Source: Bradyrhizobium sp. Rc3b (lineage in GTDB: Bacteria > Pseudomonadota > Alphaproteobacteria > Rhizobiales > Xanthobacteraceae). From it: DNA of 64,000 bases. Shown here piece by piece: positions 31,227-39,333 of this stretch. Under the pieces are notes generated by a model. It made no database searches, was not told the origin of the DNA, and saw nothing but the letters and a program-made list of their open reading frames with translations. Made by a program: the position numbers and the translations under genes. The stretch is taken from the NCBI RefSeq assembly GCF_900114915.1, contig NZ_FOUS01000007.1:124001-188000 (forward strand). Reading direction: 5' to 3'. Every line of letters starts with the position of its first letter. Positions within the stretch are counted from its first letter, which is position 1.

Positions 31227-31441
31227 GGTCGCGTGACGGCCTCTTGCAGATGGAATGGAGCGGTCGCCGGCTCCTCAAAGGCATCATGCACTCGCCATTT
31301 GCCTTCGCTTGCCGACTCGCCTCGCAATGGTGAGGTGTCGCAGCTTCAGAGTCCACGCCGGAGCGGCCAATTGGCCGCGTCGTCCCGCTTTTCCCCAAGG
31401 GGGCACCGGTCGGGAGAGCATCGGTTTACAAACCGCTGCCC

Positions 31442-31540
31442 CTAGAGCTGCGGTATGACCTGCGCCCAGATCGCGATCATCCCGACGAACAGCGTGATCG
31501 ACGCCAGTGCGGCGGCCTCTTCCACGAAAACCCTGAACAT
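31442..31540 (-). CDS. 32-residue single-helix microprotein
   Basis: A short frame from ATG (31540) to TAG encodes 32 residues: MFRVFVEEAAALASITLFVG, then a hydrophobic stretch ending AQVIPQL. An almost ideal ribosome site, AAGGGAG, lies 6 nt upstream. The product is one hydrophobic helix of about 20 residues, so a small inner-membrane protein. The function is unknown. It lies between dnaE and the porin-like gene. Support is the ribosome site plus the membrane-helix pattern; conservation would settle it. Confidence 0.6.
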   Translation of the reverse strand: MFRVFVEEAAALASITLFVGMIAIWAQVIPQL

Positions 31541-31657
31541 GGCTTGCTCCCTTGTTGGAACGTATACAGAACATTGTTCTCATTTCGTTCTCAAGAGTCA
31601 AGCCTGGCGGACGACCTCCAAAGGCAATGGTTAACTCGCTGAATTCACGCAATAAAA

Positions 31658-31681
31658 AAGCCCCGGCCTAAGCCGGGGCTT
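31658..31681 (-). terminator. Intrinsic terminator of the outer-membrane protein gene
   Basis: A perfect 10-bp GC-rich stem (AAGCCCCGGC at 31658-31667 and its complement at 31672-31681) with a 4-nt loop. It is followed on the minus strand by TTTTTTATT, 33 nt beyond the stop codon. A T-run on the plus side (TTTTC) is weaker. Confidence 0.92.
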
Positions 31682-31713
31682 TTCGAGGACCGCTCGTTGA
31701 CGAGCGGTCAGTC

Positions 31714-32436
31714 TCAGTAACGGCCGAGGATCGGACCGCCGAACTTGTAGTTCAGGCGGACGAGACCCATGTCGACGTCCTGCTTGACGCGCTCGACAGC
31801 GCCGCTGGCAAAGGTGATGTCGTGGTCGCCGAGGAAGATGTGGTTGTACTCGACGCCGACCGTCCAGTTCGGAGCAAAGCCATACTCCAGGCCCGCGCCA
31901 ACCGTGGCACCCCAGCGGGTCTCGTCAGCCCGGTCGAGGTTTGCACCCGTAACAGTGCTGTAGACGTCGTACTTGTTGCTGACGACAGCCGCACCGCCCT
32001 TTGCGTAGAGCAGGACGTTGTTCCAGGCGTAGCCAACCTGGCCGGTGATCAGACCGAACGAGTCGACGCGCGTACGATTCCGGAATCCGGTGATGCCGCT
32101 GATGTTGTCACCCGAGAAGTCGGCCCAGTTGCCCTGGCCTTCGAGGCCGAACACGAACTGGCCGGACTGCCAGCGGTAACCGACCTGACCACCGACCGTG
32201 CCGCCGGTCGAGTTGTGCGAGCCTTCCGCACCGAAGTTAATCAGGTTCCACGACGTGTCCGCCGAACCGCCGCCGCCGTTGACGCCGATATAGAAGCCGC
32301 TCCAGTCATAGACCGCGGCGATCGCCGCCGGCGGTGCCTTGGTGTACGGCCGAGCTGCGAGGTCAGCAGCCAGCGCCGGCGCAGTCGCGCTCAGCGCGAC
32401 AAGGCTCACAGCGGCAAGCAACAAATTCTTCTTCAT
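31714..32436 (-). CDS. Outer-membrane beta-barrel protein (Omp25/RopB type)
   Basis: 240 residues. Cleavable signal (MKKNLLLAAVSLVALSATAP, cut after ALA), then an 8-stranded barrel with the typical opening VYDWSGFYIGVNGGGG, internal GQVGYRWQ and GQVGYAWNNVLLYAKGG repeats, and a C-terminus NYKFGGPILGRY ending in an aromatic residue. Members are abundant surface proteins of rhizobia and Brucella. GGAACGAG lies upstream of the ATG, and a strong terminator follows. No role beyond envelope structure can be read. Confidence 0.92.
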   Translation of the reverse strand: MKKNLLLAAVSLVALSATAPALAADLAARPYTKAPPAAIAAVYDWSGFYIGVNGGGGSADTSWNLINFGAEGSHNSTGGTVGGQVGYRWQSGQFVFGLEGQGNWADFSGDNISGITGFRNRTRVDSFGLITGQVGYAWNNVLLYAKGGAAVVSNKYDVYSTVTGANLDRADETRWGATVGAGLEYGFAPNWTVGVEYNHIFLGDHDITFASGAVERVKQDVDMGLVRLNYKFGGPILGRY

Positions 32437-32640
32437 TTGAGTCTCGTTCCAGTTTCGTCGTTAGGCCCCCTGGCCGCAGCGTGGTCATAACAGTGATCGA
32501 CGGAATTGCTGTAACCTCGACGCAACAGTTCGCTCCAAAGGCCCGCGCTTCATTAATGAAGATTTATCAGCGCGTTCTGGAAACCCTTTGAAATAAGTGT
32601 TTTCTGTAGTTCCATTGTCGGCGACACGAGATAAATTGCA

Positions 32641-32665
32641 TGCGCGCGTAACAACGTCGCGCGCA
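32641..32665. promoter_or_regulatory. Inverted repeat upstream of the DUF3551 pair
   Basis: TGCGCGCG (32641-32648) and CGCGCGCA (32658-32665) form perfect 8-base arms around TAACAACGT, ending 24 nt before the ATG at 32690. It is a possible operator or leader hairpin. The rest of the gap 32437-32689 is the promoter region of two divergent genes with nothing else clear. Confidence 0.35.
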
Positions 32666-32689
32666 CATTCGCGTGATGGAGAATTGAAG

Positions 32690-33010
32690 ATGCGCAGACG
32701 AATTGCCCTCCCCATTGTCGCCACACTTTCGCTCGCACTCGCCACATTCGCATTCGTGTCGAGCGCATCAACACCCGCGCGCGCGTTCGGCATGCATCAT
32801 CCATTCTGCCTCACCGGCGATGAATGGCCGGGCCTGAGCAATTGCAGGTTCGACACCTATGCGCAGTGTCAGGCGAGCGCATCGGGACGCGCGCTGACCT
32901 GCATCGCCAATCCGTATTTCGTCGGACAGAGCGACGACCCCTACGCCTATCAGAATCGTCCGCGCGCGCAGACGCAGGGCTATTCACCGGGCTACTTCCT
33001 GCCGCGCTGA
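32690..33010 (+). CDS. DUF3551 exported protein 1
   Basis: 106 residues: signal peptide (cut after ARA near residue 32) and a small Cys-rich domain, PFCLTGDEWPGLSNCRFDTY with QCQASASGRALTCIANPYF. The spacing of four Cys and the NPYF end match DUF3551, a family frequent in Bradyrhizobiaceae with no known function. GGAG precedes the ATG at 32690, which is preferred to the longer frame from 32597. The stop is 1 nt from the next gene. Confidence 0.85.
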   Translation: MRRRIALPIVATLSLALATFAFVSSASTPARAFGMHHPFCLTGDEWPGLSNCRFDTYAQCQASASGRALTCIANPYFVGQSDDPYAYQNRPRAQTQGYSPGYFLPR

Positions 33011-33011
33011 G

Positions 33012-33278
33012 ATGCGCTGCGCTCGACTCGCACTGGCCGTGATCGGCCTGCTTCTCGCGGGCGGATCTGCATGCGCGCAGACCTATGATCCGAGCTATCC
33101 CGTGTGCATGCAGATCTACGGCCAGGTCGGCTATTTCGACTGCCGCTACGGCTCGCTCGAGCAGTGCCGATATCTCGCCGTCGGGCGTTCGGCGACATGC
33201 GTGATGAACCCGTATTTTCCGCTGAAGAAACCAACGCGCCCTCGCCGCTCGAGCCCGCCGCCTCGCCCCGGATCCTAA
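33012..33278 (+). CDS. DUF3551 exported protein 2
   Basis: 88 residues with a signal peptide (cut after ACA) and the same Cys pattern as the preceding gene: YPVCMQIYGQVGYFDCRYGS, QCRYLAVGRSATCVMNPYF. The tail is basic and proline-rich (KKPTRPRRSSPPPRPGS). TGA of gene 1 and this ATG are separated by one base, so the two are co-translated and appear to be a tandem duplication that has diverged. Confidence 0.85.
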   Translation: MRCARLALAVIGLLLAGGSACAQTYDPSYPVCMQIYGQVGYFDCRYGSLEQCRYLAVGRSATCVMNPYFPLKKPTRPRRSSPPPRPGS

Positions 33279-33328
33279 CCGTTTAGTTTCCGGCGGAGAT
33301 AGGGCGGCGTAGGCGTGCGGCGATCGGC

Positions 33329-33967
33329 TCAGCTCTGCCAGGGCGTGCTGCGGATGCGCGTGCACGCATTCGGCTTGCGGAAGCTGGGATCGTGATCCTC
33401 GATGTAGTCGAAATTGACCGTCCCGAACGTCGTCTGCGGCTTCTTCAGCGCCGAGCAGGTTTGCACCTTCAGGAACTCGTTCTTGAAGTCACCGCGCGGA
33501 AACGCCGAGATCACCTGGGCGCGCTGCTCCGGCGTGTAGTCGTCATACCCAATGCCGACGACGTCCACCAGGACACCCGCGTTGGTGAGCGCGATTTCCG
33601 GCCGCATGAATTGCGGAATGCCGGGCGTGGTGTGCAGCGCGATTGCCTCCCACACCAGATCGGCTTGCGGCTCGGCGATGCCGCGCGCCCGCAAGAACTC
33701 ACGCGCAGCGTCGGCTCCGTCAACCTCAAATCGCTTTGTCTGCGTGTGGTAATGGTCGACGAGGCCGAGATCGTGAAACAACGCCGCGACATAGAGAAGT
33801 TCGGGATCGAATTTAAGCTGCTGACGCAGCCCCTTCATGGCGCCGAAGACGTAGACCCGGACGGAATGGTTGAAAAGCATGTCGTCTTCGTAGCTGCGCA
33901 CCAGTTCAGCCGCCTCGCGCGCCAGCTTGCTGTCGGGGATTTTGACGCCGGAAATCACACTCATCAT
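33329..33967 (-). CDS. HD-domain hydrolase
   Basis: 212 residues. Metal-dependent HD phosphohydrolase pattern: His in NHSVRVY, HD in ALFHDLGL and further conserved acids. The overall pattern (FEVDGADAAREFLRARGI, IALHTTPGIP) recalls cyanamide-hydratase-like HD proteins, but the substrate cannot be read. AGGAG lies 7 nt before the ATG at 33967 (a second ATG follows at once); a TTG two codons earlier is not needed. It is 44 nt downstream of an AhpD-like gene on the same strand, so the two are likely co-transcribed. Confidence 0.82.
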   Translation of the reverse strand: MMSVISGVKIPDSKLAREAAELVRSYEDDMLFNHSVRVYVFGAMKGLRQQLKFDPELLYVAALFHDLGLVDHYHTQTKRFEVDGADAAREFLRARGIAEPQADLVWEAIALHTTPGIPQFMRPEIALTNAGVLVDVVGIGYDDYTPEQRAQVISAFPRGDFKNEFLKVQTCSALKKPQTTFGTVNFDYIEDHDPSFRKPNACTRIRSTPWQS

Positions 33968-34011
33968 CTTCAAGCTCCTGCTTTGCGTTTCGGCTGATGC
34001 CGCGCGATCCG

Positions 34012-34473
34012 TCAGGCCGCCTTCTCGAGCGCGGCCTGCGGAGTATTTCGGAAGCTGATCGACATGCGATTGTAGGCATTCATCAGGCTGATTGCGATCG
34101 TAAGATCGACAAGCTCGCGCTCGCTGAAGACCTTGCGGGCGGCTTGATAGGCCTCATCGGGCACGTTGGTCTCGGCGACGCGGGTGACAGTCTCGGCCCA
34201 GGCGAGAGCCGCGCGCTCGCGGTCGTCGAAGAGATCGCCGCCCTCGGCCCAAGCCTGCAGCAGCGCGAGCTTTTCGACCTTCACACCGCTCTTCAGCAGA
34301 TCCCGCGTGTGCATGTCGAGGCAGTAGGCGCAGTTGTTGATCTGGGAGATGCGCAGGTAAGTGAGGGTCACCAGCGTCGCGGGAAGCCCGCTCTGCATCA
34401 CGTAGCCATAGACGCCGCCCAGTGCCTTCGCGCCTGCCGGCGCAATGTGGTTGTAGTTGAGACGTTCACTCAT
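34012..34473 (-). CDS. Carboxymuconolactone decarboxylase/AhpD-like protein
   Basis: 153 residues of the AhpD-like fold with the redox motif CAYCLDMHTRDL (CxxC followed by His), as in alkylhydroperoxidase AhpD and relatives. It probably reduces peroxides or handles a reactive small molecule. The gene is divergent from a MocR-type regulator, an arrangement often seen for regulator and target. The HD-domain gene follows. Confidence 0.9.
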   Translation of the reverse strand: MSERLNYNHIAPAGAKALGGVYGYVMQSGLPATLVTLTYLRISQINNCAYCLDMHTRDLLKSGVKVEKLALLQAWAEGGDLFDDRERAALAWAETVTRVAETNVPDEAYQAARKVFSERELVDLTIAISLMNAYNRMSISFRNTPQAALEKAA

Positions 34474-34529
34474 CCGCTTTCTCCTTGATCATCGAGGAAG
34501 CCCCTCTTTCCTCCCTCAGATGCCCCTGT

Positions 34530-34550
34530 CGTGGTCTATAAAAAAGAACC
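34530..34550. promoter_or_regulatory. Candidate MocR operator region
   Basis: TGGTCTATAAAAAAGAACCA lies between the divergent AhpD-like and MocR genes. The ends (TGGT and ACCA) are complementary around an A-rich centre. Regulators of this class often bind such boxes between divergent genes. Low confidence. Confidence 0.3.
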
Positions 34551-34581
34551 AAGAACGCGAGAAAATCGTGTACCAAGGGTC

Positions 34582-35991
34582 ATGACCAGATCGCTGCGGT
34601 TGAAGCTCGACCGATCGGCGAAGACGCCGCTGGCGGAGCAAATCCACAGGGGGATCAGGGCCGCCATCGAGCGCGGCGTGCTCGCCCCGGGCGCGCGCCT
34701 GCCCTCATGGCAGGATTTGGCGGCCCAGCTTGGCGTCGCGCGCGGCACCGTGCGCTCAGCCTATGACAAGCTCTCATCGGCCCAACTGATCATCGCGGCC
34801 CGCGCGACAGGCACGCACGTCGCCGACCGACCGTCCATTCCCGTGCGGCGGGACAAGGCGCCGGACCCCGGCTCGTTCATGGAGATGTACCAGGAGCTCA
34901 CGGCGGGGCCGGCGATCTTCCAGATGGGCGTGCCTTCGCAGGAGACCTTTCCTGCGACGCTGCTCGCGCGAATGCGCGCACGGGCAATTCGCGTCGAGAT
35001 GAGCGCACCTGCGATCTACCCCGATCCGCGCGGCGAGCTGGACTTGCGCCGCGAGATCGCGGCCTATCTTGCGCTGGCGCGCGGGATCGAATGCGCACCG
35101 TCCCAGATCATCATCACCAGCGGCTTCAGCGGCGGCCTCGGCCTGGCGCTCCGTGTCCTCGACCTCGGGCAAAGGAAGAAAGTCTGGATGGAGGATCCCG
35201 GCTTTCCCTTCACCCGGCACGGCCTCGAACTTGCGGGATTGTCGATCGTGCCAATCAAGGTTGACGCAGATGGGATCGATGTCGATGACGGCCTGCAACA
35301 AGCGCCCGACGCCACGCTGGTTGTCGTGACACCGGGGCAGCAGGCGCCGCTCGGATCCACGCTGTCACTGGCACGTCGATCGCGCCTGCTCGACTGGGCA
35401 ACCCAAAACAACGCGTGGGTGATCGAGGATGACTATCTCAGCGAACTTCAGCTCAAGGGCCGGGCCACGCCGGCGCTCGCCTCGCTCGATCGCGCCGGCC
35501 GCGTCATTCACATTGGCTCCTTCAGCAAGACCGTAACGCCTGCCCTACGGCTTGGCTTTGTCGTTGCACCGGCCGCTCTGGCGTCGCGATTTGCCGAGAC
35601 TGCGGCGTGCCTCGCGCCGGCACCCGGACCAGCGGTGCAGCTCGCCACGGCAGACTTCATCCGCGAGGGCCATTATCTGCGGCATCTGCGGCGCACCAAG
35701 CGCGCCTACACCGCGCAAGGCGATGCATTGCTGAAGCAGCTTCGAACGCGCACCACGAACGTTGCGATTGCAGGACTGGCCGCGGTCCTGCGCTTGCCGG
35801 ACGGAGCGCCTGATCTCGCCATCGCCAGGCAAGCTGCATCGTTCGGACTGGCGCCCACGCCGCTCTCGCTCTGGTATGCCTCGAAGGCTTCGGCGCGTCC
35901 GGGACTGTTGCTGGGCGTCGCGACGTCTCCACTCAAAAGGATCGACGCGTCCTGCGACCGGCTCCTTCAGATCATCGACCGTCTGACATGA
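34582..35991 (+). CDS. MocR-family regulator (GntR HTH plus aminotransferase domain)
   Basis: 469 residues from ATG at 34582 (MTRSLRLKLD). N-terminal winged helix (about 10-75: PLAEQIHRGIRAAIERGVLA, PSWQDLAAQLGVARGTVRSA) is joined to a fold-type I aminotransferase domain. The PLP lysine lies in HIGSFSKTVTPALR and PGQQAPLGSTLS is a conserved stretch. Such proteins sense a PLP-linked ligand. It most likely controls the divergent AhpD-like and HD genes. The GTG at 34531 opens a longer frame but is less likely. Confidence 0.92.
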   Translation: MTRSLRLKLDRSAKTPLAEQIHRGIRAAIERGVLAPGARLPSWQDLAAQLGVARGTVRSAYDKLSSAQLIIAARATGTHVADRPSIPVRRDKAPDPGSFMEMYQELTAGPAIFQMGVPSQETFPATLLARMRARAIRVEMSAPAIYPDPRGELDLRREIAAYLALARGIECAPSQIIITSGFSGGLGLALRVLDLGQRKKVWMEDPGFPFTRHGLELAGLSIVPIKVDADGIDVDDGLQQAPDATLVVVTPGQQAPLGSTLSLARRSRLLDWATQNNAWVIEDDYLSELQLKGRATPALASLDRAGRVIHIGSFSKTVTPALRLGFVVAPAALASRFAETAACLAPAPGPAVQLATADFIREGHYLRHLRRTKRAYTAQGDALLKQLRTRTTNVAIAGLAAVLRLPDGAPDLAIARQAASFGLAPTPLSLWYASKASARPGLLLGVATSPLKRIDASCDRLLQIIDRLT

Positions 35992-36013
35992 TCCGACTCC
36001 GACCTCGGCGGCC

Positions 36014-36763
36014 TCAACCCGCCCTCGTCACGATCAAAGGTCCGTTGCGGGTGGCGACAACCGTGTGCTCGTATTGAACGGTCGGCGCCTCGGGGCTGCT
36101 GTAGAGCGTCCATGGGTCGTCGCCATTCTCCGCCCATTCGGCACCCATGGAGAGGAACGGCTCGACGGTGAACACGAGGCCATCCTTCATGATGCGGCGT
36201 TCGGAGCGGTCGGGCCAGGTTGCGATCTCCGTCGGCTCCTCATGGAGCGACAGGCCGACGCCGTGACTGGCCAGATTCCTGACCAGGCTGTAGCCGTTCT
36301 TTCGCGCAAATGTCCCGATCGCCTGGCCGATGCCGGCAATCGGCCTGCCGGCGCCAACCTGCTGCAGGCCGGTCCACATCGCCCGCCGGCCGTCCCGGCA
36401 AAGACGTTCGATCGCGCGGTTTACGGGGGGAACGGCGAACGAGGCTCCCGTATCGGCAAAGAAGCCGTTCTTCTCGGCTGACACGTCGATGTTCACGAGG
36501 TCGCCGCGCGCGATCCGCCGTTCGCCCGGAATGCCGTGAGCGATCTCCTCGTTCACGCTGATGCAGGTCGCCCCGGGAAAATCATAGGCCAGCTCCGGCG
36601 CCGAACGCGCGCCAGCGGCCTCCAGCAACTTTCGCCCGATCTGATCGAGCTCGGAGGTGCTCATGCCCGGCTCAATCGCCTTCCCCATCGCCTCCAGCAC
36701 ATTGGCGACGATGCGACCGATCTCTTTCAGGCGCGTCAGGTCGTTGTCATCGGAGATTGTCAT
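36014..36763 (-). CDS. map: Methionine aminopeptidase type I
   Basis: Removes N-terminal Met from new proteins. 249 residues from ATG at 36763 (MTISDDNDL). Metal ligands are visible: two Asp in NIDVSAEKNGFFADTGASF, His in SHGVGLSLHEEP, Glu in FTVEPF and Glu in YEHTVVAT. The N-terminus lacks a zinc-finger extension. The 40 upstream codons of the open frame are not used. It is a stand-alone copy away from rpsM or other ribosomal genes, so perhaps a second map in the genome. Confidence 0.93.
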   Translation of the reverse strand: MTISDDNDLTRLKEIGRIVANVLEAMGKAIEPGMSTSELDQIGRKLLEAAGARSAPELAYDFPGATCISVNEEIAHGIPGERRIARGDLVNIDVSAEKNGFFADTGASFAVPPVNRAIERLCRDGRRAMWTGLQQVGAGRPIAGIGQAIGTFARKNGYSLVRNLASHGVGLSLHEEPTEIATWPDRSERRIMKDGLVFTVEPFLSMGAEWAENGDDPWTLYSSPEAPTVQYEHTVVATRNGPLIVTRAG

Positions 36764-36895
36764 GTCAGGGCTCTTGTCCGGGAGGCCCGGACATAGCCCC
36801 TGCGAGGCCGGCTTGCAAACGCAGCATGTACGCCAGAATCGTTCGCGCAGCCGCGTCAGCGTTCCGCCAACGCGGGATCGCAAGTCCTGCCAGAT

Positions 36896-37795
36896 CTACA
36901 TGAAGCCCGGATTGCGCGGAAGGTAACTAACCCAATCTCCGAACTGTCGATTGGACATCAGCAGCATCGGGAACGTCAGATGCATGCCGTGGTCGGTCGC
37001 CACCTTGAGCGCCGGCTCGCTCGAACCCGGCAGGAAGGCCGAGATGGTTGCAACATCGCTCCGCGCCGCCAACGAAAGCGCAGCTGCCAAGGCGGGGCCA
37101 ACCAGATCCGGCCGGCGGACCGCGAGCGGACCAATGTGACCATCCGAAATATAGACATACCCGACGCACTCGCGGCCGGCGTGAATGGTGAACCCGTTCG
37201 TCGTGCTGTCGCCGATGAGATATCGATGATGCTTCGCTCTGGAGACGCCGAGAGCGCTGACATCGATCGGCACCAGGTGCTCGAACCGGGCCGTCGCGGC
37301 GGCAAGAGGTTCAAGACGCAGCGGCGGCTCGGCCAACCGTGACGCCAGGCGTTCACGAGGCACGCTGACCATGTAGATCAGACAGCGCGGGAATAGTCCG
37401 TGACGGATGTAGAGGCCCTGCGACACGTTGTTGAAGGTGAAGGTGATCAACGCTTTGACGGATGCTCCGCGCGTTACCGCGTGAGCGAATGACTTGCCGA
37501 GCAATTGATTGCCAATGCCGTCGCTCTGCCGATCAGGCGCCACGAACAGCTGCGCCAAGAACCAAAGCTCGCCACACACCCAACTCCACGCGAAGCCGAC
37601 AATGTCTCCGTCGTCCTCGGCAACCCATAGACCTTCGGGATCATCGGCGAGCGAAAAGGCTTGAAAATGCTGCGGGCGAGAGGAAGCCATCTTGCCGAAC
37701 CCCCGCCGTTCCGTGAGTTCGTTGATGCTGGCGACCACGAGCTCGTCGGCTCTCGCCAAATCGTCGCTACAAGCGGGTCGGCACACGACAGCCAT
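36896..37795 (-). CDS. GNAT-family N-acetyltransferase
   Basis: 299 residues. The first half is a GNAT domain with the acetyl-CoA loop in AQLFVAPDRQSDGIGNQLLG. The second half (from about 165) resembles a second, degenerate GNAT-like domain (GRECVGYVYISDGHIGPLAV, ending NRQFGDWVSYLPRNPGFM). Two-domain GNAT proteins are known; the substrate is unknown. It lies between map and an FAD oxidoreductase on the same strand. Confidence 0.82.
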   Translation of the reverse strand: MAVVCRPACSDDLARADELVVASINELTERRGFGKMASSRPQHFQAFSLADDPEGLWVAEDDGDIVGFAWSWVCGELWFLAQLFVAPDRQSDGIGNQLLGKSFAHAVTRGASVKALITFTFNNVSQGLYIRHGLFPRCLIYMVSVPRERLASRLAEPPLRLEPLAAATARFEHLVPIDVSALGVSRAKHHRYLIGDSTTNGFTIHAGRECVGYVYISDGHIGPLAVRRPDLVGPALAAALSLAARSDVATISAFLPGSSEPALKVATDHGMHLTFPMLLMSNRQFGDWVSYLPRNPGFM

Positions 37796-37848
37796 TCTCG
37801 AATTCTCCCGAAGACGGCCATGAGAGCGACGAAATCCTCAACCGGCCA

Positions 37849-39225
37849 TCAGGCCAGGGGCCGGATGTTCTGGTTCATCCGGAAGAAGTTCGTCGGATCG
37901 TATTTCGCCTTGATCCGCTGCAGGCGCCGGTAGTTCGGTCCATAGGCCGCCGCGACAGGATCGCCCGTCTCGTCATCGTCGAGATAATTGACATAGCGGC
38001 CGGAGGCGAAGAAAGGTCGCATCCTTTCGTAGGTGTCGCGCGCCCAGGATATGCAGCGGCTGGTATCGCTGGCCTGCATCCACTGCGCGAGAATCAGGAA
38101 ATTATAGCCCTCCTGCCGATGCGGGAATGCCGTATCCCCGGCATCGACGCGGGCCGCCGCGCCGTGGACGTGTTCGACCAGGAACTGCCCCATGGGAGTC
38201 GGGCAGCGCGCGAAGCATTCGATCATGGTCGCAATCGCGCCATCACTGAGCTCCGCGAGGAAGTTCGATTTCCAATAGTTGAAGGCGCCTTTCGGATAGT
38301 TGGCGTCGAGCATGCGGTTGAGGTCGCAATAGGGAATCGGCCCGACTGCATCCAGGATCGGAGTCCCGAACTGTTTCAGCGGCCGCACCGCTCGTTCGGC
38401 ATCCGCCAGCGGTCCGCAGTGACTGGTGACCAGGACCGCGACCTCCGTGCCGGAGCCGTCCGGCGCATGCGTCAGGGATGCAAACAGCATGTGCTCGTCC
38501 GCGAGCGACCGCGTGCTGGTCCGGAAGAATTCGAGCACCTCACGGGAGCGTTCGATGGGATGGACAATCGGACCGCCGGTCATGATCGGTCCGACCGTAT
38601 GAAGATCGTATTCGAGACTGGTGGCGATCCCGAAGTTTCCGCCGCCGCCGCGGAGGGCCCAGAACAGATCGGGCTCCTCTTGCCTGCTGGCGCGCAAAAC
38701 CTTGCCATCGGCGGTGACGAGTTCGACGGCTCGCAGATTATCCAGTGCCAGACCGTACTTGCCCATCAGCCAGCCCAGTCCTCCGCCGAGGGTCAGGCCG
38801 GCAATCCCGGTGGTCGAGACCACGCCGCCGGTGACCGCAAGTCCGTGAAGTTGCGTTTCGCGATTGACCTCGCCCCAGGTGGCCCCGCCCTGCGCCCAAA
38901 CGGTCTTGCCAACAGGGTCGACCCGGACACCCTTCATGGGCGAGAGGTCAATCATGATCCCCCCGTCGATGGTCGCGCGTCCTGCTACATTGTGGCCGCC
39001 GCCGCGAACGGCGACCTCGAGGCCGAGCTTGGTCGCAAGAGCGACGGCGTCAACGACGTCGGCCACGCTGCGGCACCTGGCGATCAATGCCGGCCGCTTG
39101 TCGACCAGCCCGTTATGGACCTTTCGCGCCTCCTCATAGCCCTCGTCCGCCGGTTTGAGGAGTTGCCCTCCAAAGGAGGTGCCAAGATCGGCGGCAGCGC
39201 TTGCGACAGATGCGATGGACGACAT
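37849..39225 (-). CDS. FAD-linked oxidoreductase (berberine-bridge type)
   Basis: 458 residues with a PCMH-type FAD domain (about 38-215; RGGGHNVAG carries the flavin-linking His78) and the BBE C-terminal element (NYRRLQRIKAKYDPTNFFRM). A second covalent Cys site is not evident (GGLGWLMGKYGLALDN at that place). No signal peptide, so probably cytoplasmic. The gene is divergent from a LysR regulator, its likely controller. Substrates of the family include sugars and alkaloids. Confidence 0.9.
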   Translation of the reverse strand: MSSIASVASAAADLGTSFGGQLLKPADEGYEEARKVHNGLVDKRPALIARCRSVADVVDAVALATKLGLEVAVRGGGHNVAGRATIDGGIMIDLSPMKGVRVDPVGKTVWAQGGATWGEVNRETQLHGLAVTGGVVSTTGIAGLTLGGGLGWLMGKYGLALDNLRAVELVTADGKVLRASRQEEPDLFWALRGGGGNFGIATSLEYDLHTVGPIMTGGPIVHPIERSREVLEFFRTSTRSLADEHMLFASLTHAPDGSGTEVAVLVTSHCGPLADAERAVRPLKQFGTPILDAVGPIPYCDLNRMLDANYPKGAFNYWKSNFLAELSDGAIATMIECFARCPTPMGQFLVEHVHGAAARVDAGDTAFPHRQEGYNFLILAQWMQASDTSRCISWARDTYERMRPFFASGRYVNYLDDDETGDPVAAAYGPNYRRLQRIKAKYDPTNFFRMNQNIRPLA

Positions 39226-39296
39226 GACCTGATCTCCTCAGCTTGACCCGCCATATCCTTGACCGCGCACTATCTCCGCGCAAATCCGAAGAATTC

Positions 39297-39321
39297 AGGT
39301 GACGATGAATTAGTTTCACCT
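39297..39321. promoter_or_regulatory. Candidate LysR operator
   Basis: AGGTGA (39297-39302) and TCACCT (39316-39321) form a 6-bp dyad with a 13-nt spacer, between the divergent FAD oxidoreductase and LysR genes and 12 nt upstream of the LysR ATG. The spacing fits a LysR-type dimer site. Confidence 0.45.
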
Positions 39322-39333
39322 AGACTGGACGGC

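Noticed and set aside
31395..31445. tRNA-like stretch (GGGAGAGCATCGGTTTACAA)
   Set aside because: It resembles a D-arm plus anticodon region, but the stem pairs fail, no T-arm follows, and the acceptor stem is absent. It is better seen as a short inverted repeat CGGTTT/AAACCG.
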